64,000 nt of DNA, from positions 27,912 to 91,911 of the forward strand of contig CAKSNE010000006.1 of assembly GCA_934476085.1 (NCBI GenBank), given 5' to 3'. The notes beneath the pieces are model-generated. The model was not told the origin of the DNA, did not search any database, and worked only from the letters and a program-made list of their open reading frames with translations. A program made the translations under genes and the position numbers. Source of the DNA: an uncultured Eubacteriales bacterium (GTDB taxonomy: Bacteria > Bacillota > Clostridia > Oscillospirales > Acutalibacteraceae). Within the stretch, counting starts at the first letter, position 1. Every line of letters starts with the position of its first letter. Shown piece by piece: positions 44,273-53,422 of this stretch.

Positions 44273-44277
44273 AGCAA

Positions 44278-44841
44278 CTATTTTACAATATAACCTTCTT
44301 TAACACCGAAAGCTGCATTACTTTCATCAGTATCAATATGCATAGCAAGAGCAAAGTTATCGTTAACACGAACTACAACATCTTCAAAAACGCAGCCTCT
44401 GTCAGCTGACTCAGCTTTAACGCTAACGATTTCTTTATCTTTAACGCCAAATTTTTCTGCATCAGCAGGAGTCATATGAATATGTCTTTTAGCAACGATA
44501 ACACCTTCGGTTAATTCAACTTCACCGGCAGGGCCAACTAATTTGCAACCAGGAGTACCTTTAATATCGCCTGATTCACGGATAACGCCTGCAACACCGA
44601 TTGAACGAGCGTCTGTAGCAGATAATTCAACTTGGTCAGCACCTCTTGTCGGACCTAAAATTGTAGCAGTAAGCTCTCTTTTCGGGCCGATAACTCTTAC
44701 TTTTTCTTCACAAGCAAATTGACCAGGTTGAGAAAGATCTTTTTTATTAGTAAGGGTATGACCTTTACCAAAAAGTTTTTCTAAAGTTTCAGGACATACA
44801 TGAACATGTCTTGCAGAAGTTTCAATAATAAATTTATCCAT
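44278..44841 (-). CDS. pduL: Phosphate propanoyltransferase (PduL-type phosphotransacylase)
   Basis: 187 residues. Exchanges CoA and phosphate on acetyl or propionyl groups. The two zinc-binding motifs are visible: SARHVHVC near the start and AKRHIHM in the middle. The N-terminus is short, without the microcompartment-targeting helix, and no other microcompartment genes are nearby. So it is probably a cytosolic phosphotransacetylase in acetate metabolism. AAGGAG precedes the ATG. Confidence 0.92.
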   Translation of the reverse strand: MDKFIIETSARHVHVCPETLEKLFGKGHTLTNKKDLSQPGQFACEEKVRVIGPKRELTATILGPTRGADQVELSATDARSIGVAGVIRESGDIKGTPGCKLVGPAGEVELTEGVIVAKRHIHMTPADAEKFGVKDKEIVSVKAESADRGCVFEDVVVRVNDNFALAMHIDTDESNAAFGVKEGYIVK

Positions 44842-44874
44842 TTTTTATTTTCTCCTTAAAATTAATCTTTTATA

Positions 44875-44903
44875 ATTTTACTCCTTTTTTATTGATTTTT
44901 CAA
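44875..44903 (-). promoter_or_regulatory. Promoter of pduL
   Basis: On the minus strand TTGAAA, 17 bases, TAAAAT, about 35 bases before the start. Confidence 0.6.
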
Positions 44904-44924
44904 CTGTTTTTAATAAAAATCCGA

Positions 44925-44953
44925 TTGATTTTTAATTAAAAGTGTGGTTAAAT
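44925..44953 (+). promoter_or_regulatory. Probable promoter of the SDR-luxS unit
   Basis: TTGATT, 17 bases, TTAAAT, about 45 bases before the ATG. Confidence 0.45.
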
Positions 44954-44996
44954 TAAGGTAAAGCGATTTTTTAAACACAAGAAAGGATTGAGTTTT

Positions 44997-45764
44997 ATGA
45001 AAATTGCAGTTATTAGCGGTGCCAGCTCGGGCATCGGTATGGAATTTGTCAAAAAGCTTCATAGCAACGAAGAATTTGAACAAATTTGGATTATTGCAAG
45101 ACGAAAAGAGCGTCTTTTGGATTTAGAATTGAAGTATGGCAAAAAAATCGTGCCGTTAGCACTTGACTTAACAAATCCCGATGATTTAGACAGTTTCAAA
45201 GCAGAACTCGAACGAGTTAATCCGGAGATTAAACTGCTTATCAATTGTGCCGGTTATGGTAGATTTGGCAAATACAACGAAATAGCACTTGATGACACAT
45301 TAAAAATGATTGATTTAAACTGTAAGTCGCTTGTTTTTATGTCTGAAACTTGTATCCCATATATGTCATCAGGCTCAAAAATTTTACAGGTAGACTCAAT
45401 TGCAGCTTTCCAACCTATACCTTATTTAAATGTATACGGTGCTACAAAGGCTTTTGTAATGAATTACTCGCTGGCTCTTAACAAAGAAGTAGCCGACAAA
45501 AATATTCGAGTTTATGCTCTTTGCCCAGGCTGGACAAAAACCGAATTTTTCGACGGTGCAGGAAACGATAAAGGTGCGGTAACAAAATTCACAAAATGGT
45601 TTACTGCTGATGAAATAGTTTCTTATGCAATAAAGAAAATTAAAAACACTAAAAAAGTAATTTTAATACCAAGCCTTTATAATAAAATTCAATACGGTTT
45701 AGTAAAATTTGCTTCAAAGAATTTTGTTATGAATACTTGGCTCAGACAACAAAAACATAAATAA
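44997..45764 (+). CDS. Short-chain dehydrogenase/reductase
   Basis: 255 residues, classical SDR: the cofactor loop SGASSGIGMEF, NCAGYG (NAG motif), and the catalytic Ser in QVDSIAAF with the YGATK Tyr/Lys pair. The Arg-Arg after the second strand (IIARRKERL) suggests NADP. The substrate is unknown. The C-terminal part (about 215-250) has an amphipathic stretch as in membrane-associated SDRs. AAAGGA is 9 bases before the ATG, and luxS follows after 10 bases, probably in one transcript. Confidence 0.88.
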   Translation: MKIAVISGASSGIGMEFVKKLHSNEEFEQIWIIARRKERLLDLELKYGKKIVPLALDLTNPDDLDSFKAELERVNPEIKLLINCAGYGRFGKYNEIALDDTLKMIDLNCKSLVFMSETCIPYMSSGSKILQVDSIAAFQPIPYLNVYGATKAFVMNYSLALNKEVADKNIRVYALCPGWTKTEFFDGAGNDKGAVTKFTKWFTADEIVSYAIKKIKNTKKVILIPSLYNKIQYGLVKFASKNFVMNTWLRQQKHK

Positions 45765-45774
45765 GGAGATTATT

Positions 45775-46230
45775 ATGGAAAGAATAGCATCATTTTGCGT
45801 TGACCACACTCGCCTAAACAAAGGCGTTTATGTTTCAAGAATAGACGGAGATATTACAACTTATGATATTAGAATGAGAAAGCCTAATGTTGAAAAGGTT
45901 TTAGACAACGGTGCTCTTCATACAATTGAACATTTATTTGCAACTTATGCAAGAAACTGCGAATATAAAGACCATGTTATTTACTTTGGACCTATGGGTT
46001 GCCGAACAGGTTGTTACTTTTTAACAAGAAATCTTGATGACGCTACTGTTTTAAAGATTATTAAAGACGCTTTTCAGTTTATAGCTGACTTTGAAGGTGA
46101 AATTCCGGGTTCAACAGCAGTTGAATGTGGCAATTATCGTGACCATAATCTTGAACTTGCAAAAGAAGAAGCTGTAAAAATGGTTAAAACATTGAAACCT
46201 TTAACTGTAAATGATATGAAATATATGTAA
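45775..46230 (+). CDS. luxS: S-ribosylhomocysteine lyase
   Basis: 151 residues. Cleaves S-ribosylhomocysteine to homocysteine and the AI-2 precursor DPD. The Fe/Zn-binding HTIEH and the catalytic Cys region YFGPMGCRTGCYF are present, as is the C-terminal ECGNYRDHNLELAKEEA with the third ligand His. AAGGAG lies just before the start. No lsr or other AI-2 genes are nearby; a role in methyl-cycle recycling is certain, signalling is not. Confidence 0.97.
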   Translation: MERIASFCVDHTRLNKGVYVSRIDGDITTYDIRMRKPNVEKVLDNGALHTIEHLFATYARNCEYKDHVIYFGPMGCRTGCYFLTRNLDDATVLKIIKDAFQFIADFEGEIPGSTAVECGNYRDHNLELAKEEAVKMVKTLKPLTVNDMKYM

Positions 46231-46310
46231 ATTAAATTGTTATTATAGTTAAAAATTATGTTGAAATGTTGAAAACTACTGTATAATCATACAAATCACC
46301 TTGAAAAAGG

Positions 46311-46369
46311 TTGCAATTTTGTAACTTTCGTTTATAATAGAAAACAGATTGTTACAAAGTTGTAACTTT
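46311..46369 (+). promoter_or_regulatory. Promoter region of the M23 peptidase with TTGTAAC motifs
   Basis: TTGCAA (46311-46316), 16 bases, TATAAT (46333-46338). TTGTAACTTT occurs in the spacer (46319-46328) and again at 46360-46369. The second copy is half of a palindrome GTTACAA-AG-TTGTAAC (46351-46366) over the early transcript. It is a likely operator for an unidentified regulator. Confidence 0.6.
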
Positions 46370-46404
46370 TGGACCTGTTGAAATCACAGGAGAAAGGTGT
46401 TTTT

Positions 46405-47649
46405 ATGAAAATATTAAAAGTAAAAAACAATATGGTTGATTTTTCAAAAACACAACATAAGTTTTTTAGCAAAATATTCAATAAAACCAATCATTCATTT
46501 AAAAAGAAAAGTTTAATTATTAGTTTATCATTAATTGCGGCAATTATTTTGCCTATCTTCCCATTTTCAACTTTAACATTCGCTTATGAAGTAAAATATG
46601 ATAACGTTTCACTAGGCTATGTAGCTGAAAAAAGTGCTTTTGAAAAAGCCGAAACAATTGTAAATGATCAAACAGCTGAAAGCATTTCCGGCTCTGCTGA
46701 ATACAGCTTAACATTAATTCCTGAGAATTCTTTAAACAATGAAAATGAGCTTTCAAACAGTCTTATAACAAATTCTAACTTAATTAAGGCTTACGGAATT
46801 TATGCTAACGGAAAATGTATTGTAGCAAGTAAAAAAAGAAAAACACTTTTAAATGCACTTGAAAATTACAAAACTTCAACATTTGATAAATATGACGGTG
46901 ATATAGCTGTTTTTAATAAAAATGTCGAAGTTAAAGAATGTTACAGCAAGACAAAAGATTTATCTACTTTAAAACAGGTTTCTAAAAAAATTAAATCTAA
47001 AATCAAAGTAAATATCGGTGTTTATTCAACAACAAAACAATCGGTAAATTACAAAACAATCGAAAAAGAAGATAAAACCCTTTACAAAGGTGCCGAAAAA
47101 ACTTTAAAAGAAGGTAAAAAGGGAGAGAAAAAAGTAAAAACTCTCACTCTTTATCAAAACGGTAAAAAGGTTTCTAAAAAGACAGTTACTAACAAAGTAA
47201 CTAAAAAAGCTAAAAACGAAATTCTCGCAGTCGGTACTAAAAAAATGCCTGACGGAATGAAAAATAAAGAGTATATCTGGCCTATTGAAACCGGTGCGGC
47301 TTGTCATATAAGCAGCGGTTTTGGTTCAAGAAGCGGCAGACTCCATAAAGGTATTGATATTATTGCAAACCACGGTACAAATATATTAGCAAGTAACAAC
47401 GGCAAAGTTGTTCGTGCTTCTGTTTTTGAATCTTATGGTTATTGTGTAGATATTATTCATAAAGACGGTACTTTAACTCGATATGCACACTGTTCAAAAT
47501 TGCTTGTAAAAGTCGGCGAATCTGTTGCTAAAGGCCAAGTAATTGCAAAGGTTGGTTCAACAGGTCGTTCCACCGCTAATCACTTACACTTTGAAGTAAG
47601 ACCAAACAGCGGAAATCCTGTAAATCCATCTAATTATGTTAAAAAATAA
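46405..47649 (+). CDS. Membrane-anchored G5/M23 cell-wall endopeptidase
   Basis: 414 residues. A basic cytoplasmic N-terminus of about 35 residues, one membrane helix (about 36-58), an unassigned region, a G5-like domain (about 215-275, KEDKTLYKGAEKTLKEGKKGEKKVKTLTLYQNGK) and a C-terminal M23/LytM domain. The zinc and catalytic motifs are complete (HKGIDI and HLHFEV). It probably cuts peptidoglycan cross-links. It has its own promoter, AGGAG and terminator. Not part of a visible operon. Confidence 0.92.
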   Translation: MKILKVKNNMVDFSKTQHKFFSKIFNKTNHSFKKKSLIISLSLIAAIILPIFPFSTLTFAYEVKYDNVSLGYVAEKSAFEKAETIVNDQTAESISGSAEYSLTLIPENSLNNENELSNSLITNSNLIKAYGIYANGKCIVASKKRKTLLNALENYKTSTFDKYDGDIAVFNKNVEVKECYSKTKDLSTLKQVSKKIKSKIKVNIGVYSTTKQSVNYKTIEKEDKTLYKGAEKTLKEGKKGEKKVKTLTLYQNGKKVSKKTVTNKVTKKAKNEILAVGTKKMPDGMKNKEYIWPIETGAACHISSGFGSRSGRLHKGIDIIANHGTNILASNNGKVVRASVFESYGYCVDIIHKDGTLTRYAHCSKLLVKVGESVAKGQVIAKVGSTGRSTANHLHFEVRPNSGNPVNPSNYVKK

Positions 47650-47661
47650 AATAGCAAATTT

Positions 47662-47697
47662 AAAAAGACTTTCGTAAAAAATACGAAAGTCTTTTTT
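47662..47697. terminator. Bidirectional terminator
   Basis: AAAAAGACTTTCGTA / TACGAAAGTCTTTTT with an A5 loop, between the convergent M23 gene and the Big_2-like gene. Confidence 0.92.
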
Positions 47698-47702
47698 GTT
47701 TT

Positions 47703-48812
47703 TTAAAACTCTTTTTGTTTAGATAAATTAGGCATTGTTTTAGAAGAATAGTAATTTAAAACAAAATTACTGTTATAAGAACAAACAAAATAACCTCGTG
47801 AACGAATTTTATTCTTGCTCTTAATTGCATAATCAATTACAACGCTTGCTTCACCGAGACTGTTATAGCCCTTATATCGATGAAAAATTATAAGTGATGA
47901 GTTATCTGCTAAGCTTGCTTTTATTTTGTTTTTTGCAGCCTTTACAAGCCTTTTAGGTGATGTGGAATAAACATTGACATAATAAACAGCTGAATCTACC
48001 GTTGCCGTAACAACTGTTGAACCTTGAGAAATTCCCATAACTGAATTTCTAACTACTTTTGCAACATTCTTATTTTTAGATGCCCATTTTACTCGTTTAC
48101 CGTTAATTTTAGGCAAAGCCTTTTTTCCTTTATTTAAAACATTAATCGTTTTCTTATTAACATAAACATTACAAACAGCTATTTTATCATCTATTTTTGC
48201 TGTTATAACTACTTTGCCCATTCTACGAGCCTTGACTTTACCATTTTTAGTTACACTAACTGTTTTAGGATTACTTGAAGACCAAGAGATATTTGAACTT
48301 TTAATATTTTTTGGAATTTTTATTATCGGAAGTCTCAAAGAAGTTCCAAGATCTAAATAATAACTATTAGATGGAAATGAAATGCTTTTAACCGTACTTT
48401 CAGTAGGCTTTACAGGATCATCTTTACTTGATAAAGAAAGATTGTAATTTCCGTTTTCAAAACCATTATTGTAAATACCTATAATATAATTGCCCTTTTC
48501 AAGCAAAACAGGTTTATCAACATATTTTAGATTAGTAAGTGTAAAAATAGTTTTTAACCTATTATCATAAAGACAAAAATTAGAGTTTTGACTGCTTGAA
48601 TATTTTATTTTCACAGTTTTCTTTTCTTCAATTCTAAACTGATAGAATTTACCGTCCCAAGCATCGCCCAATTTTCCCTTAACGCTATCTCCTAGTCTTA
48701 TTTCAGGATAATTATAAGCGGCGACTTTAGGCGTACTGATAAAAGAAAAAAGGAAAAATGATAATGCTAAAATTAATGAAAAAATTTTCATCAATGACCT
48801 TTTTTCAGCCAT
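47703..48812 (-). CDS. Secreted protein with Ig-like (Big_2) repeats
   Basis: 369 residues with a signal peptide (hydrophobic core about 8-28, ending KVAA). Residues about 35-120 look like a pre-peptidase C-terminal-type beta domain (GDAWDGKFYQFRIEEKKTVKIKYSS and GNYIIGIYNN). Two Big_2-like repeats follow, shown by ISWSSSNPKTVSVTKNGKVKARRMGKVVITAKI and VKWASKNKNVAKVVRNSVMGISQGSTVVTATV. There is a C-terminal domain of about 90 residues without motif. No anchor signal is seen. AAGGTGG precedes the ATG at 48812. It lies 14 bases after the foldase gene and may be its client. Confidence 0.85.
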   Translation of the reverse strand: MAEKRSLMKIFSLILALSFFLFSFISTPKVAAYNYPEIRLGDSVKGKLGDAWDGKFYQFRIEEKKTVKIKYSSSQNSNFCLYDNRLKTIFTLTNLKYVDKPVLLEKGNYIIGIYNNGFENGNYNLSLSSKDDPVKPTESTVKSISFPSNSYYLDLGTSLRLPIIKIPKNIKSSNISWSSSNPKTVSVTKNGKVKARRMGKVVITAKIDDKIAVCNVYVNKKTINVLNKGKKALPKINGKRVKWASKNKNVAKVVRNSVMGISQGSTVVTATVDSAVYYVNVYSTSPKRLVKAAKNKIKASLADNSSLIIFHRYKGYNSLGEASVVIDYAIKSKNKIRSRGYFVCSYNSNFVLNYYSSKTMPNLSKQKEF

Positions 48813-48826
48813 ATAAACCACCTTTT

Positions 48827-49903
48827 TTATTTAACATATTTAAATTTTTCTAATTTTTTTACTTTTGCGGATTTTACTTTGTTTAAAACAAACTCATTAT
48901 ATTTTTCAGAAATATATTCATTATAAACAGCACTTTTATAAGTTTTAAAACTTTTAAATCCACCATTGCTTCTACTATTACAAACAATAACCGATAAAGA
49001 GTTATTTTCATCAATAACTTCACTTATATCACCGGTTTTTAACTTTTGTACTTCTTCAAAAGCTAAAGAAGAACTCTTTTGAAGATCAGAAGCATTTTCA
49101 TCATTAATTAAAGTATTATTTTTTAAAACATCTTTATTAATATTATTTTTAATATAATTAAAATCTTTTTTATTTTCAAGTGCTGATTTCACTTTTTTCA
49201 TTATTGTATCAGCATTGCTGTTTTTAGCTTTTTCAATTGTATAGACTGTCAAATCATATTTATCAAAAGCTTTGTATTTTTCATTTTTAACACTTTCATA
49301 CCAAGCTTTCAAGGCTTTATCATCGGTATAAAGTTTCCCGCCTTTTTCACCTAATTTATTTCTATTTTCAATTTGAAGATTGCTGTAATAATAAGTGAAA
49401 AAAGAAGATTTAGTATATTGTTTAACGCCATAAACAGGCTGAGAATTTGCAATTTTTTGTGAACGGGAATTATTCTCATTTTCCATAAGTTGAATAATTG
49501 AATTATAAGAAGCATCTTTTTTATCAATTATTTTATTTTCAACCGCAATTTGTTGTTCAACTTTAAACTTTGTTAAAACTTCAAGTGTATGGTCTTGTAA
49601 TTCTGATAATGGTGTGACACCATCAATTTCTTTATCCCAAAAATCATCATTAATTTCTTGTTTATTGCCGTATTTTTCAATTATATATGACTTTTCCGCT
49701 GACATCCTGTCAGATAGCTCTTGTGCTGTAATAGAGTAACCGTTTACCTTTGCAACTGTTTCATCAGGTGAAACAGTTTTATTAGTTTCTTTTACAATAA
49801 TAATTATAGCCGCCGCAATAACAAACATAATCAACGGAATTAAATACATAAGCGGCATATATTTAGCTACTTTTTCAGTTTTGGTTTTTGGTTTTTCCTT
49901 CAT
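48827..49903 (-). CDS. Membrane-anchored PrsA/SurA-like foldase
   Basis: 358 residues. A basic N-terminus, one membrane helix (about 15-38, YMPLMYLIPLIMFVIAAAIIIIV), then a SurA N-like helical chaperone region (VAKVNGYSITAQELSDRMSAEKSYIIEKYG). A degenerate parvulin-like segment follows (ENKKDFNYIKNNINKD, EEVQKLKTGDISEVIDENNSLSVIVCNSR). It is anchored by a helix and not by a lipobox. It is expected to fold secreted proteins outside the membrane. Downstream in the same unit is a secreted Big_2 protein. Confidence 0.82.
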   Translation of the reverse strand: MKEKPKTKTEKVAKYMPLMYLIPLIMFVIAAAIIIIVKETNKTVSPDETVAKVNGYSITAQELSDRMSAEKSYIIEKYGNKQEINDDFWDKEIDGVTPLSELQDHTLEVLTKFKVEQQIAVENKIIDKKDASYNSIIQLMENENNSRSQKIANSQPVYGVKQYTKSSFFTYYYSNLQIENRNKLGEKGGKLYTDDKALKAWYESVKNEKYKAFDKYDLTVYTIEKAKNSNADTIMKKVKSALENKKDFNYIKNNINKDVLKNNTLINDENASDLQKSSSLAFEEVQKLKTGDISEVIDENNSLSVIVCNSRSNGGFKSFKTYKSAVYNEYISEKYNEFVLNKVKSAKVKKLEKFKYVK

Positions 49904-49912
49904 AACTTTTTC

Positions 49913-50482
49913 CTATTTAAGCTCATCGAGAGTAAGCGAATAAGCACCGTAAAATTCTTTCATAAAAATATCAGCTTCTTCGCAATTCATATTCACAACT
50001 GCTTTATAGCAGCTGTCATAAGCTTTTTTAAACTCAAGGTTACCCATTTTTAATTCTTCTTCACATTTAATAAGCGCCGAAATTTTATCAGCCGATTTAA
50101 TGATTTTTTTGAAACCGTCATCGTAAAACAAAATATCCTTATACTCGCCTTTTAAATCATCAGGTAACATTAAAAGCAATTTGTCACAAGCATTAGCTTC
50201 AATATCTTTATAAGCAGTTTGTATTTTATTATTAAAATATTTAACAGGAGTCGGCATATCGCCTGTAATAATCTCGCTTGCATCATGATAAAGTGCAATT
50301 ACCGCCGCTTTATTCGCATCATAATTTTTGCCTAATCGTTTATTGCCGATAAGGCACAAAGCATGGGCAATTACAGCTACTTCGTGAGAATGCACCGAAA
50401 GCGACTCATACGAAGTATTACGCATAAGAGACCAGCGGTTTATAAACTTCATTCTTGAAATAAAGGCAAAAAAATTACCCAT
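49913..50482 (-). CDS. YfbR-like HD-domain 5'-deoxynucleotidase
   Basis: 189 residues. The HD-domain metal and active-site motifs match YfbR: RWSLMRNTSYESLSVHSHEVAVIAHAL, LYHDASEIITGDMPTPVKYFN, and KSADKISALIKCEEEL. It dephosphorylates deoxyribonucleoside 5'-monophosphates, adjusting nucleotide pools. The start follows a TAAGGAG-like site. It lies between tatD and the foldase gene. Confidence 0.92.
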   Translation of the reverse strand: MGNFFAFISRMKFINRWSLMRNTSYESLSVHSHEVAVIAHALCLIGNKRLGKNYDANKAAVIALYHDASEIITGDMPTPVKYFNNKIQTAYKDIEANACDKLLLMLPDDLKGEYKDILFYDDGFKKIIKSADKISALIKCEEELKMGNLEFKKAYDSCYKAVVNMNCEEADIFMKEFYGAYSLTLDELK

Positions 50483-50497
50483 AACTTTTTTTACTCC

Positions 50498-51256
50498 TTA
50501 AAATTTAAAAATCTTGTTTGCGTTTTCAGTTGTAATACTAACAACTTCATCAACCGAAACGCCTTTTATTTCAGCAATTTTTTCGGCTATAAAAATCATA
50601 TAGTCCGAACGATTGCATTTGCCCCTAAACGGCACAGGCGTCATATATGGTGCGTCGGTTTCAAGCACCAAATTTTCAAGCGGAATTTCTTTTACAACCC
50701 CCGGCAACACTCTTGCATTTTTAAAAGTAAGTGCACCGCCAATGCCAAGATACATACCGAGTTTTACAATTTCTCGTGCCATTTCAACCGAGCCTGAAAA
50801 ACAATGAACAACACCTTTAGGCTTAAACTCTTTTAATAAATCGAGCGTGTCGCCATGTGCCTCTCTATCGTGGAAAGTTATCGGAAGTCCCACTTCATTT
50901 GCAATTTCAAGTTGTTTTCTTAAAACTGAAATTTGTGTTTCTTTCGGCGAATCATCATAGTAATAATCTAAGCCGATTTCGCCAACAGCGACCACCTTTT
51001 CATGCTTTAATAGATTTAAAAACTTTTCCTTATCTAAAGGGTGTTCCTTAGTATCATGCGGATAAATTCCCACCGCTGCATAAAGCATATCATATTTTTC
51101 ACAAAGTGACAAAACCTTTTCGGCGTTGTCAAGATTGACCGAACAGGTAACAATTTTTTCAACGCCGTTTTGGTTTATTTCATTTAAAACATCACTTAAA
51201 TTATTCTCAAATATCTCATCATCATAATGAGCATGAGTATCTATCATTTTTTGCAT
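50498..51256 (-). CDS. tatD: TatD-family metal-dependent DNase
   Basis: About 252 residues, TIM-barrel amidohydrolase fold: MIDTHAHYDDEIF (metal HxH), VGEIGLDYYYDDSPKETQ (Glu), ITFHDREAHGD, VHCFSG, and LVLETDAPYMTPVPFRG (metal Asp). Family members degrade DNA 3'-5' and some have quality-control roles. The start is uncertain: ATG at 51256, one base after the metG stop, or ATG at 51247; neither has a strong RBS, so coupling to metG is likely. Confidence 0.92.
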   Translation of the reverse strand: MQKMIDTHAHYDDEIFENNLSDVLNEINQNGVEKIVTCSVNLDNAEKVLSLCEKYDMLYAAVGIYPHDTKEHPLDKEKFLNLLKHEKVVAVGEIGLDYYYDDSPKETQISVLRKQLEIANEVGLPITFHDREAHGDTLDLLKEFKPKGVVHCFSGSVEMAREIVKLGMYLGIGGALTFKNARVLPGVVKEIPLENLVLETDAPYMTPVPFRGKCNRSDYMIFIAEKIAEIKGVSVDEVVSITTENANKIFKF

Positions 51257-51257
51257 T

Positions 51258-53198
51258 TTATCTAATTTTTGAACCCGCAGGAATACCTTCAGGGAAGATA
51301 ACTTTAACGCCGTCATCAGTATCAGCCGCTAAAATCATACCGCTGCTTTCAACACCGCAAAGTGTAACAGGCTTTAAGTTTGCAACAACAATAACGCTTT
51401 TGCCGATTAATTCTTCAGGTTTATAATACTGAGCAATGCCCGATGCTACAATTCTGTCGTTACCGCTACCGTCATCTAAAGTCAATTTAAGCAACTTTTT
51501 AGCTCTTTTAACAGGTTCACAATCTTTAATTTTTGCAACTCTTAAGTCAATTTTAGCAAATTCATCAATTGTAATTTCATCTAAAAATTTAACTGCTTTA
51601 GGTTTTGCCTGTGCTTTTTGAGCAGCTTCAACCTGTTTTGAAATAATAGAATTTAATTCTTCAATTTCTTTATCAGCATCAATTCTCGGGAATAAAACAT
51701 CGCCTTTTTTAACTGTTACTGTCTTTGGTAAAACGCCGAATTTGCCTGCGTTTTCATAAGAAATATAATCAGCCGCACCGATTTGCTCAAAAATCTTAGG
51801 CATTGTTGTAGGCATAAATGCCGACAAAAGAGTTGTAGCAATACGAATTGCCTCAAGCAAATTATAAAGAACACAAGCCAATCTTGGTTTGTTTGCCTCA
51901 TCTTTTGCAAGCACCCAAGGTTGAGTTTCATCAATATATTTATTAGCCCTTGATACAACTTTAAATATTTCAATTAAAACATTGTTAAGTTGAGTTTCAT
52001 CAATAAAATTATCACACTTTTCTCTAAGTGATTCGCAAAGAGAAATTAAATCATCATCAAACTCGCCTGACTCCTGATTTTCAGGTAATGTTCCGCCAAA
52101 ATATTTTTCAACCATTGCAACAGTACGAGAAACCAAGTTACCAAGACCGTTTGCAAGGTCAGAGTTAATTCGGTTAATCATAATCTCATTTGAGAATGAA
52201 CTATCTGCACCAAGTGCCATCTCACGCAAAATATGATAACGAATTGCATCTGCACCGTAACGCTCGCCCAAAACAAACGGGTCAACAACGTTACCGATTG
52301 ATTTAGACATTTTTTGACCGTTGAAAGTAATCCAACCGTGAACTGCAAGATGTTTTGGCAACGGCAAATCAAGTGCCATCAACATAGCCGGCCAAATAAT
52401 AGCGTGGAAACGCATAATATCTTTAGCAACCATATGAACATCAGCAGGCCAGAATTTATCATAATCATTATATTTACCGTTTTCATAGCCGAGTGCAGTA
52501 ATGTAGTTGGAAAGTGCGTCAACCCAAACATAAATCACGTGTTTATCATCAAACGGAACAGGAATGCCCCACTTGAATGAAGTACGAGATACGCACAAAT
52601 CTTCAAGTCCCGGTTTAATAAAGTTATTTACAAGTTCAACAGCACGAGTTTTTGGCTGTAAATAATCAGTTTCCAAAAGCAATTTTTCAATTTTGTCAGC
52701 AAAAGGTGACATTTTAAAGAAATAAGCCTCTTCTTTTGCATCAATAACTTCTCTGCCGCATTCAGGACATTTGCCGTCAACTAATTGACTTTCAGTCCAG
52801 AAAGATTCGCAAGGAGTACAATATTTACCATGGTATTCACCTTTGTAAATATAGCCTCTGTCATAAAGTTCTTTAAAAATCTTTTGAACCGATTCAATAT
52901 GATAATCATCAGTAGTACGAATATATCTATCATAGCTAATATTCATATAGCTCCAAAGATTTTTAAAAGTTTTAACTATTTCATCAACATACTCTTTAGG
53001 AGTAATGCCTTTTTCTTTTGCTTTCTCCTCGATTTTCTGACCGTGTTCATCAGTACCGGTCAAAAACATTACATCATAACCCTGCATTCGTTTGTATCTC
53101 GCAATTGAATCGCAAGCGACTGTGGTATAACAATGTCCGATATGAGGATTACCCGATGGATAATATATCGGAGTGGTAATGTAAAACTTTTTTGACAT
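51258..53198 (-). CDS. metG: Methionyl-tRNA synthetase
   Basis: 646 residues. Class I signature YYPSGNPHIGHCYTT (HIGH), FLTGTDEHGQK, a four-Cys zinc knuckle (CTPC ... CPEC), and KMSKSIGNVVDP. The C-terminal OB-fold tRNA-binding domain is fused (IDEFAKIDLRVAKIKDCEPVKRAKKLLKLTLDDGSG). GGAGG before the ATG. It is co-transcribed with tatD, a conserved pair. Upstream is a short leader; no T box is seen. Confidence 0.97.
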   Translation of the reverse strand: MSKKFYITTPIYYPSGNPHIGHCYTTVACDSIARYKRMQGYDVMFLTGTDEHGQKIEEKAKEKGITPKEYVDEIVKTFKNLWSYMNISYDRYIRTTDDYHIESVQKIFKELYDRGYIYKGEYHGKYCTPCESFWTESQLVDGKCPECGREVIDAKEEAYFFKMSPFADKIEKLLLETDYLQPKTRAVELVNNFIKPGLEDLCVSRTSFKWGIPVPFDDKHVIYVWVDALSNYITALGYENGKYNDYDKFWPADVHMVAKDIMRFHAIIWPAMLMALDLPLPKHLAVHGWITFNGQKMSKSIGNVVDPFVLGERYGADAIRYHILREMALGADSSFSNEIMINRINSDLANGLGNLVSRTVAMVEKYFGGTLPENQESGEFDDDLISLCESLREKCDNFIDETQLNNVLIEIFKVVSRANKYIDETQPWVLAKDEANKPRLACVLYNLLEAIRIATTLLSAFMPTTMPKIFEQIGAADYISYENAGKFGVLPKTVTVKKGDVLFPRIDADKEIEELNSIISKQVEAAQKAQAKPKAVKFLDEITIDEFAKIDLRVAKIKDCEPVKRAKKLLKLTLDDGSGNDRIVASGIAQYYKPEELIGKSVIVVANLKPVTLCGVESSGMILAADTDDGVKVIFPEGIPAGSKIR

Positions 53199-53232
53199 AA
53201 TGTTTTTCCTCCAAATAAAATTAGTACATTAT

Positions 53233-53261
53233 ATTATACCGCCAAAACGCTTAAAATTCAA
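53233..53261 (-). promoter_or_regulatory. Promoter of metG
   Basis: On the minus strand TTGAAT, 17 bases and a perfect TATAAT, about 35 bases before the start. Confidence 0.75.
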
Positions 53262-53422
53262 GGCTTTTTAATAATATTTTCCAACCATTGTATTTACTGA
53301 TTAACATTATTTAATAATATATCAAACAAATGTGATGAAAATGCGATACAAGTAATAACTTTTTATCATTTTTTATTTATTTTACATATAATAATTACAA
53401 ATTGATTAAATGTGGTGATTAT

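Noticed and set aside
44278..44841. pduL as a sign of a propanediol microcompartment
   Set aside because: No shell, diol dehydratase or targeting helix is visible; a cytosolic phosphotransacylase is simpler.
45775..46230. luxS as evidence of a quorum-sensing system
   Set aside because: No AI-2 receptor or uptake genes are nearby; methyl-cycle recycling explains it.
53199..53422. T-box leader for metG
   Set aside because: The promoter is only about 35 bases from the start, and no T-box motif is present in the gap.
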